Shown: one piece after another, positions 30,494 through 37,802 of the stretch
How the letters are laid out: the number at the start of each line of letters is the position of its first letter
Numbering within the stretch: position 1 is the first letter of the stretch
Program-made: the position numbers and the translations under genes
Notes under the pieces: generated by a model
Database searches by the model: none
The model's input: only the letters and a program-made list of their open reading frames with translations
Told to the model about the DNA's origin: nothing
Assembly: GCA_963787285.1 (NCBI GenBank)
Contig: CAWBCM010000013.1
Location: forward strand, 124,001-188,000
DNA length: 64,000 nt
Origin: JAHEJN01 sp963787285
GTDB taxonomy: Bacteria > Actinomycetota > Acidimicrobiia > Acidimicrobiales > JAHEJN01
Direction: 5' to 3'

Positions 30494-32971
30494 CTACTGA
30501 CAGGCTTCGCAGGATTCGGGGTTCTCGAGCGAACAGGCCAGCGCCTCGTCGTCGGTGAACGACTTCGGTGCCGCCTGGGGCTCGCCACCGTCGGTGGGCG
30601 CCTCGGTGGTGGTCTTGTTGATGCGGGTGGCCGGGCGAGATCGTAGGTAGTAGGTGGTTTTCAGGCCCTGCTTCCAGGCGTACATGTACATGGAGCTGAG
30701 CTTGCCGATGGTGGGCGACTCCATGAACAGGTTGAGGCTCTGGCTCTGGTCGATGAAGGCGCCACGATCGGCGCCCATCTCGAGCAGCGCCCTCTGGGGG
30801 ATCTCCCACGCCGTGCGGTAGATCTCCTTCAGGTCTTCGGGCATGCGGGGCACGTCTTGCACCGAGCCCTCGCTGCGCTTGAGGTCGCTGATCATCGTGT
30901 CGTCCCAGAGGCCACGGGCCTGGAGCTCTTTGACCAGGTACCGGTTGATCTGCATGAACTCGCCCGAGAGCGTCTCGCGCTTGAACAGGTTCGACACCTG
31001 GGGTTCGATGCACTCGTAGCAGCCGGTGATGCTGGCGATGGTGGCGGTGGGGGCGATGGCGATGAGCAGCGAGTTGCGCAGGCCGACCTCGGCGATACGG
31101 GCTCGCAGGGCGTCCCAGCGCTGGATGTCGGTGGGCGTGACACCCCAGAGGTCGAACTGGAGCCGGCCTTTGGCCGCCTTGGTGTCGGCGAATCCGGGGT
31201 GCGGGCCGCTGGTCTCGGCGAGGTCGGCCGACGCCGCAAGGGCGTTGAAGTAGATCTCCTCGCTGATGCGGGCCGAGATCACCCGTGCCTCGGCGGAGTC
31301 GAAGGCCAGGCCCAGCTTGAAGAACACGTCCTGGAGGCCCATGAGGCCGAGGCCGACGGGCCGCCAGCGCGAGTTCGAGGTCCCGGCTTCGTCGGTGGGG
31401 TAGTAGTTGATGTCGATCACCCGGTCGAGGAACGGGACGACCTGGCGCACGACCTGGCCCAGGCGGTCGTAGTCGACCTCGCCCGCCTCGGTGTTCACGA
31501 ACGCTCCGAGGTTGAGTGACCCGAGGTTGCACACCGCGGTCTCGTCCTGGCTCGTGACCTCGATGATCTCGGTGCAGAGGTTCGACAGGTGAACGGTGCG
31601 CGGCGTGCCGTCGGCATCGACGCCGCTCTGGTTGCACTTCTCGTTCGACGAGTCCTTGAACGTCATCCAGCCGTTGCCGGTCTGGGCGAGCGTGCGCATC
31701 ATGCGCTGGTACAGGTCGCGGGCGGGGACCTGTCGCTCGTAGAGGCCGGCTTCCTCGGCGTCGTGGTAGGCCGCCTCGAACTCGGCGCCGTAGAGGTCGG
31801 TGAGGTGGGGCACCTTCTTGGGATCGAACAGGCTCCACTGCCAGTCGTTCTCGACCCGTTTCATGAACAGGTCGGGGACCCAGTTGGCGATGTTGAGGTT
31901 GTGGGCCCGGCGGGCGGCGTCGCCCGTGTTCTCCTTGAGCTCGAGGAAGTCGTCGATGTCGGCGTGCCACGTCTCGAGATAGACGCAGGCGGCGCCCTTG
32001 CGGCGACCGCCCTGGTTCACTGCGGCCACCGAGCTGTCGAGGGTCTTCAGCCACGGCACGATGCCGTTCGACAGCCCGTTGGTGCCCTGGATGAGGCTGC
32101 CCTTGGAGCGCACCCGGCTCCAGGCGACGCCGATGCCGCCGGCAAACTTCGAGAGGCGGGCGATGTCGGTGTAGCGCTTGTAGATGCCTTCGAGGCTGTC
32201 GTCGGGCGAGTCGAGCAGGTAGCAGCTCGACATCTGCGGGTGGGCGGTGCCGGAGTTGAACAATGTCGGCGAGCTGGGGAGGTAGGCCAACGACGACATG
32301 AGGTCGTAGAAGGCGATGGCCTCGTCGGCGTTGGTCGCCAGGCCGCACGCGACCCTCAGGAAGAAGTACTGCGGGGTCTCGATGACCTGACGATTCTCCG
32401 GGTGGCGCAGGAGGTAGCGGTCATAGACCGTGCGCAGGCCGAAGAACTCGAAGAGGCGGTTGCGGTCGGAGCTGATGGCGGCGTTGAGGGCCGGGGCGTT
32501 GGCCTCGACGAAGGCCGCGGTCTCCTCGCCGATGAGGCCCAGCTTGTGCCCGACCGAGATCGACTCGCTGAACCACGGGATGTTCTGGTTGCGGACCTCC
32601 TTGTCGACGTAGGTGGCCAACAGGCGGGCGGCGAGCTTGGAGTAGGTGGGCTCCTCGATGATGAGGCCGGCAGCGGTGCGGATCGACAACTCGTCGAGCT
32701 CCTGGGTGGTGGCGCCGTCGGCGAGGGCCGAGATCGTACGGGTGGCCACCCGCATGGGATCGACGCCGAGCAGACCCTCCCCGCAGCGGGCGATGGCGTT
32801 CACGATCTTGTTCACGTCGACGGGCTCGAGGGTGCCGTTGCGCTTCCTGACCCGCATGCCCACCTGGGCGTCGTCGCGCAGATCGATGCTGTCGTCGCTC
32901 AGTTTCAGACCCGTGCGAGCGGTCGAGGTGTCGGTTTCCTCGCCGATGGCCGTGTTCTGGGTGATCGCCAC
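30494..32971 (-). CDS. nrdA: class Ia ribonucleotide reductase alpha subunit
   Basis: An 825-aa catalytic subunit reducing ribonucleoside diphosphates to deoxyribonucleotides. An N-terminal ATP-cone (VRKRNGTLEPVDVNKIVNAI, about residues 40-60) gives overall activity control by dATP. The active-site NLCTEI contains the cysteine-radical asparagine, cysteine and glutamate triad. SSCYLLD and CNLGSLNLGAF supply the partner cysteine regions. The C-terminal CEACQ is the reducible cysteine pair served by thioredoxin. It starts at GTG, with a GGGAG ribosome-binding site. An operator-like palindrome lies about 190 nt upstream. Confidence 0.94.
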   Translation of the reverse strand: MAITQNTAIGEETDTSTARTGLKLSDDSIDLRDDAQVGMRVRKRNGTLEPVDVNKIVNAIARCGEGLLGVDPMRVATRTISALADGATTQELDELSIRTAAGLIIEEPTYSKLAARLLATYVDKEVRNQNIPWFSESISVGHKLGLIGEETAAFVEANAPALNAAISSDRNRLFEFFGLRTVYDRYLLRHPENRQVIETPQYFFLRVACGLATNADEAIAFYDLMSSLAYLPSSPTLFNSGTAHPQMSSCYLLDSPDDSLEGIYKRYTDIARLSKFAGGIGVAWSRVRSKGSLIQGTNGLSNGIVPWLKTLDSSVAAVNQGGRRKGAACVYLETWHADIDDFLELKENTGDAARRAHNLNIANWVPDLFMKRVENDWQWSLFDPKKVPHLTDLYGAEFEAAYHDAEEAGLYERQVPARDLYQRMMRTLAQTGNGWMTFKDSSNEKCNQSGVDADGTPRTVHLSNLCTEIIEVTSQDETAVCNLGSLNLGAFVNTEAGEVDYDRLGQVVRQVVPFLDRVIDINYYPTDEAGTSNSRWRPVGLGLMGLQDVFFKLGLAFDSAEARVISARISEEIYFNALAASADLAETSGPHPGFADTKAAKGRLQFDLWGVTPTDIQRWDALRARIAEVGLRNSLLIAIAPTATIASITGCYECIEPQVSNLFKRETLSGEFMQINRYLVKELQARGLWDDTMISDLKRSEGSVQDVPRMPEDLKEIYRTAWEIPQRALLEMGADRGAFIDQSQSLNLFMESPTIGKLSSMYMYAWKQGLKTTYYLRSRPATRINKTTTEAPTDGGEPQAAPKSFTDDEALACSLENPESCEACQ

Positions 32972-33159
32972 TTCTCACTCCCGTTGTTGCGTTTGCGGTC
33001 GACGTTGTGGGTGGCGGTGGGCCGCCCGTGGAATACGTTTGGGCTCGGGACCGCTTTCTGCGGTACCGGGCAGGCTTGCGCGCCGTCGATTCAACCGGTC
33101 TGCGGTCCGACCCTCGAACCCCTCGCTTGACACAAGCGAATGGGTCGCCCCCGGACACG

Positions 33160-33179
33160 CACCACAACCGGTTGTGGTG
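33160..33179. promoter_or_regulatory. palindromic operator, NrdR-box-like
   Basis: A 20-bp perfect palindrome with half-site CACCACAACC, centred about 20 nt downstream of the -10 box, i.e. at the expected transcription start of nrdAB. The CACAA-N6-TTGTG layout resembles NrdR boxes, and NrdR controls most nrd operons. The nrdR gene is not in this window. Confidence 0.5.
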
Positions 33180-33190
33180 ACGGATGTGTA

Positions 33191-33219
33191 ATTACAGCCG
33201 CGGAATTACGACGGCGCAA
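33191..33219 (-). promoter_or_regulatory. candidate nrdAB promoter
   Basis: Read on the minus strand, TTGCGC (33214-33219) and TGTAAT (33191-33196) are 17 nt apart. The region 32972-33323 (352 nt) holds this promoter, the operator below and about 190 nt of untranslated leader with no recognised riboswitch. An inverted repeat (GTAATT and AATTAC, 33188-33209) overlaps the -10. Confidence 0.5.
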
Positions 33220-33323
33220 GTTCTCTGGGCAGAAAATCCGAGATTTCTCGCAAACGGGCTGCTCGCTGCCCTCTCGGTGGCGGTCCGGAGTAGCGCATCG
33301 GTCCCGGATTCGGGCGGTGGCGA

Positions 33324-33944
33324 TCAGTCGAGGGTGACGACCCGTTCCACCGAGGGCACCGCATCGTGGTCGGCGTGGCTCACCCACACCGTGGTCGCGA
33401 TCTGGGTGGCGATGAGATGACGCAGCTCGGCGCGGACCCCGCTGTCGACCGCCGACAGCGGCTCGTCGACCAAGAGGATGGGTCGCTGCGGGGCGAGGGC
33501 CCGAGCCAGCCCCACCCGCTGTGCCTGTCCGCCGGAGAGCTCGGCGGGCCGTCGATGGGCGAGGTCGGCCGCACCGGTGCTCTCCAGCGCCTGGAGCGCA
33601 CGGGCTCGCCGGCTCGATCCGTCGACCCCGTCGGCGCGGAGTCCGAACATCACGTTGGACAACACGTCGAGATGGCCGAACAGTCGCGGCTCCTGGAACG
33701 CCATGGCCACCGGCCGCTGGTGGGCCGCGACGAAGCGCTCGCTGCCGCGGTCGTCGACCACCACGTCGCCGAGGCGGACGGAGCCGTCGACCATCGCATC
33801 GAGCCCCGCCAGGGTCCGCAACAGCGTGGTCTTGCCGGCACCATTGGGCCCGCGCACCATCACCGTGGCGCCCGACTCCACGCAAATCTCCATCGGCGCC
33901 CGGAAGTCACCCCGCCCGATCACGCCATCGAGTTCGATCTGCAT
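33324..33944 (-). CDS. modC: molybdate ABC transporter ATPase, short form
   Basis: A 206-aa ABC ATPase. Walker A is GPNGAGKTT (about residues 33-41), followed by a Q-loop FQEPRLF, the signature LSGGQAQR and Walker B ILLVDEPLS; the H-loop is WVSHADHDA. It lacks the C-terminal TOBE/MOP domain of classical ModC (about 350 aa). A separate TOBE protein is encoded in the same operon. It is coupled to modB by an ATGA overlap. It drives molybdate or tungstate uptake. Confidence 0.88.
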   Translation of the reverse strand: MQIELDGVIGRGDFRAPMEICVESGATVMVRGPNGAGKTTLLRTLAGLDAMVDGSVRLGDVVVDDRGSERFVAAHQRPVAMAFQEPRLFGHLDVLSNVMFGLRADGVDGSSRRARALQALESTGAADLAHRRPAELSGGQAQRVGLARALAPQRPILLVDEPLSAVDSGVRAELRHLIATQIATTVWVSHADHDAVPSVERVVTLD

Positions 33945-34729
33945 CAGCGTGCTCCGAGGCGGCCGCGTAGCGCGAAGAGCACGCCGAAGGCGACGACCAA
34001 CAGCAGCAGGCTGAGGGCGAGCGCGGCCTCGGGGTCCGATTCGAGGGCGACGAAAGTGGCCACGGGAAGCGTCTGGGTGCGGCCCGGAAGGTTCCCGGCG
34101 AAGGTGATCGTGGCCCCGAACTCGCCGAGAGCCCGGGCCCACGTGAGTGCGGCCCCCGCGGCCAGCGCACCGCGGAGCCGGGGCAGGGTCACCCGCCACA
34201 ACGTGGCCGCGGGACCGGCACCGAGGGTGGCGGCGGCCTCCTCGGGGTCGGTGCCTGCCTGCCGAAGGGCGGTCTCCACGCTGAGGACGAAGAACGGCAT
34301 GGCCACGAAGGTGGCGGCCACCACGGCACCAACCGTCGAGAAGGCGAGCTGGACGCCGAACCAGCGGTCGAGCCAACCGCCCACCAGGCCGCGCCGGCCG
34401 AGCGCGAACAGCAGGGCGGTACCGCCGACGACGGGGGGCAACACCATCGGGAGCAGGACCAGGGTGCGCACGAACCGGATCCCACGGAATTCGTGCCGGG
34501 CGAGCAGGAGGGCGATCGGCAGACCCAGCGCGACCGACGCGGCGGTGGCCGCAACGCTCACGGTGAGCGATACGCGCAGCGCGTCGCGAACGGTTGCCGT
34601 ACCCAGCAACTCGATCAGCTCGGACCACGGCATTCGTTGGAGCAGGCCGACCAACGGCAGCGCCAGCGCGACGAGCCCGACGGTTGCGGTGACCGGTAGC
34701 CACCTCGGTGGGGGAGCCGGGGGCTTCAC
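33944..34729 (-). CDS. modB: molybdate ABC transporter permease
   Basis: A 261-aa inner-membrane permease with about six hydrophobic helices. The EAA loop is in DPEEAAATLGAGPAATLWRVTLPRLRGAL. ARALGEFGATITFAGNLPGRTQTLP is the signature of ModB/CysT-type permeases. It overlaps modC by ATGA at its end and modA at its start. Confidence 0.92.
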   Translation of the reverse strand: MKPPAPPPRWLPVTATVGLVALALPLVGLLQRMPWSELIELLGTATVRDALRVSLTVSVAATAASVALGLPIALLLARHEFRGIRFVRTLVLLPMVLPPVVGGTALLFALGRRGLVGGWLDRWFGVQLAFSTVGAVVAATFVAMPFFVLSVETALRQAGTDPEEAAATLGAGPAATLWRVTLPRLRGALAAGAALTWARALGEFGATITFAGNLPGRTQTLPVATFVALESDPEAALALSLLLLVVAFGVLFALRGRLGAR

Positions 34730-35448
34730 GGCGCACCGAAGCCGGCGGCCATCAGTGTCGGTTCGGCCCCGGAGCCGACGAGGAAGGTCAGGAAGCGGTC
34801 GGCCGGCGCATCGGCGGCTGTGGCCGCCGCGAGCGCCGCCGGATACAGGTTGGTGACGCGAACGTCGCCGCCGGCGTCGAGGGCCACCAGGTCCTCGCCG
34901 GCACGAGCGAGGTCGGTGGCGTAGACCACGCCGGCGTCGACCTCATCCAACTGGAGCTTGGTGAGCACGCCCAACACGTTGCTCTCGAAGGTGACCGGTT
35001 CGACGGCGATGCCGAGCTCCTCGAAGAGCTGGGTGGCCGCTCGTCCGCACGGCACCTCGGGCGCGCAGACGGCCAGGGTGAGCCGACCGAGGTCGGCGAG
35101 CGGGGTGTCGGCGACGTCGGCGCGGCCGACGAGCAGGGCATCGTTGGTGGCGAAGACCGTCGGCGCGCCGATCTCACCGGTTGCCTCGACGCGGTCCATC
35201 GTTGCCTGATCGGCCAGGGCGATGACGTCGAACTCGATGCCCGCCTCGACCTGCGCGGCAAGCGAGGCGCTGCCGCCGTACACCACCTCGATCTCGACGT
35301 CGGTGTTGGCCATCTCGAAGTCGTCGACGATGTCGACCATCACGTCGGTGAGCGACGAGGCGGCGAGCACCCGCACGGTCGGTGCATCGGCGCCGCAGCC
35401 CGCCGCGGCCAGCACGACGAAGCCGGCCAGGCCGGCGAGCCGGTTCAT
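34726..35448 (-). CDS. modA: molybdate-binding lipoprotein
   Basis: A 240-aa substrate-binding lipoprotein. The lipobox LAAAGC gives cysteine 18 as the lipid anchor. VRVLAASSLTDVM and VYGGSASLAAQVEAG are the oxyanion-binding serines typical of ModA. The ATG overlaps the stop of the upstream HTH-TOBE gene (ATGA). It captures molybdate outside the membrane for ModBC. Confidence 0.92.
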   Translation of the reverse strand: MNRLAGLAGFVVLAAAGCGADAPTVRVLAASSLTDVMVDIVDDFEMANTDVEIEVVYGGSASLAAQVEAGIEFDVIALADQATMDRVEATGEIGAPTVFATNDALLVGRADVADTPLADLGRLTLAVCAPEVPCGRAATQLFEELGIAVEPVTFESNVLGVLTKLQLDEVDAGVVYATDLARAGEDLVALDAGGDVRVTNLYPAALAAATAADAPADRFLTFLVGSGAEPTLMAAGFGAP

Positions 35449-35842
35449 CTCGGTCGTTCGATGACCACGTTGGTGGACTTCACCGCGGCCACTGCAACGA
35501 CGCCGGGCTCGAGGCCCAACTCCTGGACGGCCTCGGCGGTGAGCAGTGAGACGATCCGGTGCGGTCCGGCCTGGATCTCGACCTGAGCCGAGACCTCGTT
35601 GCTGATCACCCGGGTGACGATCCCGGTGAACCGGTTCCGAGCCGACAGGACGGCCTGGTGCTCGTCGTGGTGGTCTTCCTCCGCGATCGACTGGGCCCGG
35701 GCGGCCAGATCGACACCCGCGATGAGCCGGTGTCCGCCTGCGGTGCGCCGGGCGGGAGCGCGCCGTCGTCGATCCATCGGCGCACGGTGTCGACGCTCAC
35801 CCCCAGCAGCTGGGCGGCCTGGCCTATCCGAAACTCGCTCAT
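35445..35842 (-). pseudogene. HTH-TOBE molybdate-responsive protein, frameshifted
   Basis: Two overlapping frames together encode a family of about 130 aa. The first is a MerR/excisionase-like helix-turn-helix (MSEFRIGQAAQLLGVSVDTVRRWIDDG) from 35842. The second is TAGGHRLI plus a TOBE domain (NRFTGIVTRVISNEVSAQVEIQAG and LGLEPGVVAVAAVKSTNV). The 398-nt span is one base short of a whole number of codons. Either one base is missing near 35749-35756, or two bases are extra (near 35745 and 35752). In the family the TOBE domain binds molybdate and controls the mod operon. It is translationally coupled to modA. Confidence 0.8.
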
Positions 35843-35849
35843 CACAGGA

Positions 35850-35855
35850 AAAGTA
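35850..35855 (-). promoter_or_regulatory. leaderless -10 box of mod operon
   Basis: TACTTT on the minus strand with 7 nt to the ATG at 35842. The surrounding DNA (35850-35885) is unusually AT-rich for the window, as expected for a regulated promoter. Confidence 0.5.
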
Positions 35856-35927
35856 TCAAGAATTCGAAGATTTGAGAGAATTTGTCGGCCGGGGAGAAGC
35901 ATCCACGTCTCGGGGGCCGACGATTCC

Positions 35928-35933
35928 TAGCGT
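35928..35933 (+). promoter_or_regulatory. leaderless -10 box of mscS-like gene
   Basis: TAGCGT with 7 nt to the ATG at 35941. Confidence 0.5.
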
Positions 35934-35940
35934 TGGGCCC

Positions 35941-37026
35941 ATGACCACTGCTGCCCTCGCCGATCTGACCGACGCATGCGGCGAGGAACCTGGTGCATTC
36001 TGCGAGTGGGTGTTCGACCGCACCGACAGCGACTTCTGGGCGGCCACCGCCGACTGGGCCATCGAGAAGCCGTTGCGAATCCTGTTGATCCTCGTCGCTG
36101 CCTTCGTCGTGAGTCGACTGCTGCGCCGTGCCGTTCGCGGCTTCGCCCGCAGACTCGGCGAGGCCAGCGACGACGAGCGACTCAACGAGCTCCGCCGCAG
36201 CGGGCCCGGTCGCTACATCGTCCAGGCCTCGACTTCGGTCCGGGCGAAGGCAAGGGCCGAGACGGTGGGTTCGGTCCTTTCGAGCATCGTGACGGCAACG
36301 GTGTGGATCCTGGCCGGGATGCTGGTCCTGAGCGAGGTCGACATCAACCTGGCGCCGTTGCTCGCAGGAGCGGGCATCGCCGGCGTGGCGTTGGGCTTCG
36401 GTGCCCAGACGATCGTGCGCGACTTCCTGTCGGGCCTGTTCATGCTCATCGAGGATCAGTTCGGGGTGGGCGACGTCGTCGACGTGGGCGAGACCACGGG
36501 CGCAGTCGAGAAGGTGTCGTTGCGCACCACCACATTGCGCGATGTGAACGGCACGGTGTGGCATGTACCGAACGGCGAGATCCACCGGGTCGCCAACAAG
36601 TCACAGGTGTGGTCGCGAGCGGTGCTCGACATCGAGGTGGCCTACGAGTCGGACCTGCGCCTGGCCGAGGGCGTCATTCAGCGGGCGGCCGACGACATGT
36701 GGGAGGACCCCGAGTGGCGTGACGACGAGCTGCTCGAACGGCCCGAAGTGTGGGGTGTCCAACATCTCGGGGCCGATGGCGTCGGCATACGCGTCGTGGC
36801 CAAGACCCGACCGGCGCTGCAGTTCGAGGTCGAACGCGAGCTGCGATTGCGCGTCAAAGAGGCGCTCGATGCGGCGGGAATCGAGATCCCGTACCCGCAA
36901 CGCACGATCTGGATCCGCAATCAGGGTGAACACCCGCTGGAGCCCGCTCCCGATCCCGCCTCGGTCCGCACCGCCGAGACGCCCCGGTTCCGGTCGCCCC
37001 TCGAGGCGCCCCAAGAAGACGACTGA
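35941..37026 (+). CDS. MscS-type mechanosensitive channel
   Basis: A 361-aa channel. One clear N-terminal helix (about residues 43-62), then two further membrane segments. The pore helix and neck are INLAPLLAGAGIAGVALGFGAQTIVRDFLSGLFMLIEDQF (about residues 137-176), with the Gly/Ala-rich packing of MscS TM3. The beta domain (GDVVDVGETTGAVEKVSLRTTTLRD) follows, with the conserved VPNGEI. It releases solutes upon membrane tension. It is divergent from the mod operon and probably leaderless. Confidence 0.92.
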   Translation: MTTAALADLTDACGEEPGAFCEWVFDRTDSDFWAATADWAIEKPLRILLILVAAFVVSRLLRRAVRGFARRLGEASDDERLNELRRSGPGRYIVQASTSVRAKARAETVGSVLSSIVTATVWILAGMLVLSEVDINLAPLLAGAGIAGVALGFGAQTIVRDFLSGLFMLIEDQFGVGDVVDVGETTGAVEKVSLRTTTLRDVNGTVWHVPNGEIHRVANKSQVWSRAVLDIEVAYESDLRLAEGVIQRAADDMWEDPEWRDDELLERPEVWGVQHLGADGVGIRVVAKTRPALQFEVERELRLRVKEALDAAGIEIPYPQRTIWIRNQGEHPLEPAPDPASVRTAETPRFRSPLEAPQEDD

Positions 37027-37042
37027 CGGGGCGGGCGAGGGC

Positions 37043-37699
37043 CTAGCTCGGGGTGACGATGACCCGGATCGTGTCGGCACCGCCGTTGCGGGTGAAGAGG
37101 TTCACGAACAACGCGGAGGTTCCTCCACCGAGGTCGTCGACGGAGAAGAAGCTGTCGCCGCCCTCGGAACCGCTGACCGGGCTGTAGCCGGTGCCGGGGA
37201 CTCCGAGCCGATTGTTCGTGCCGCCGGATCCGCCGAGATTGCCGGTCGTGTAGGACAGGCCGACGATGTTGGCGTTTCCGAAGGCGATGGAGCCGGCCTG
37301 TGCGGCGGGCGTGGTGGCGAAGCGCTGGGAACGGATGTAGTACGAGCACACGACGGTGCCGCTCGGGATGGTTGTCGGCGCAGTCTCGTTGCCGCTGAAG
37401 ATCGCAACGGGCGCCCCGCCCCGATCGACGTTCAGGGGAGAGGTGAGCAGAACGCATCCCTCGCTGAAGATCGAGGCGGCCGTGTCGTTGGCCAGGTCGG
37501 CGACGCTGGCGGGCGGCGCCACCAGGGTGAGCCCGGAAATGGTGACCTGGAGCGGCACCGATGCAAGGGCGGCCGATGCCGGGGTGAAGACGGTGCTGAG
37601 CACAGGAGTCGTCCAGGCGATGCCGGTTGCCACGGCGGCTTTGGTGAGGAAACCGCGCCGGGAATGCGGCGTCTCATGCGGAGTGGCGTGAGTGGGCAT
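37043..37699 (-). CDS. Tat-exported hypothetical protein
   Basis: A 218-aa protein with a twin-arginine signal (HSRRGFLTKAAVATGIAWT, residues 12-30, then TPASA as the probable cleavage site). The mature part is rich in Ser, Gly and Thr and predicted as beta strands; no family is recognised. It converges with mscS and is followed upstream by an intergenic gap of about 100 nt before valS. Secretion in folded form is implied; the function is unknown. Confidence 0.72.
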   Translation of the reverse strand: MPTHATPHETPHSRRGFLTKAAVATGIAWTTPVLSTVFTPASAALASVPLQVTISGLTLVAPPASVADLANDTAASIFSEGCVLLTSPLNVDRGGAPVAIFSGNETAPTTIPSGTVVCSYYIRSQRFATTPAAQAGSIAFGNANIVGLSYTTGNLGGSGGTNNRLGVPGTGYSPVSGSEGGDSFFSVDDLGGGTSALFVNLFTRNGGADTIRVIVTPS

Positions 37700-37802
37700 G
37701 CAGGTCGGATCCTTGTCGGGGTTCTCCGCCCGCAACGGGCGACACGATAGTACATCGGGCCCAGTCGACGACAGCTTTAGCTCTGTATGACCGTGGGCTT
37801 CG

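Noticed and set aside
30483..32348. 621-codon minus-strand frame in nrdA
   Set aside because: Alternative frame of nrdA, Arg/Pro-rich, no domain.
32972..33159. Cobalamin riboswitch before nrdA
   Set aside because: Some actinobacterial nrd operons have one, but no B12-box-like GCCACTG and no multi-helix layout could be seen in the leader.
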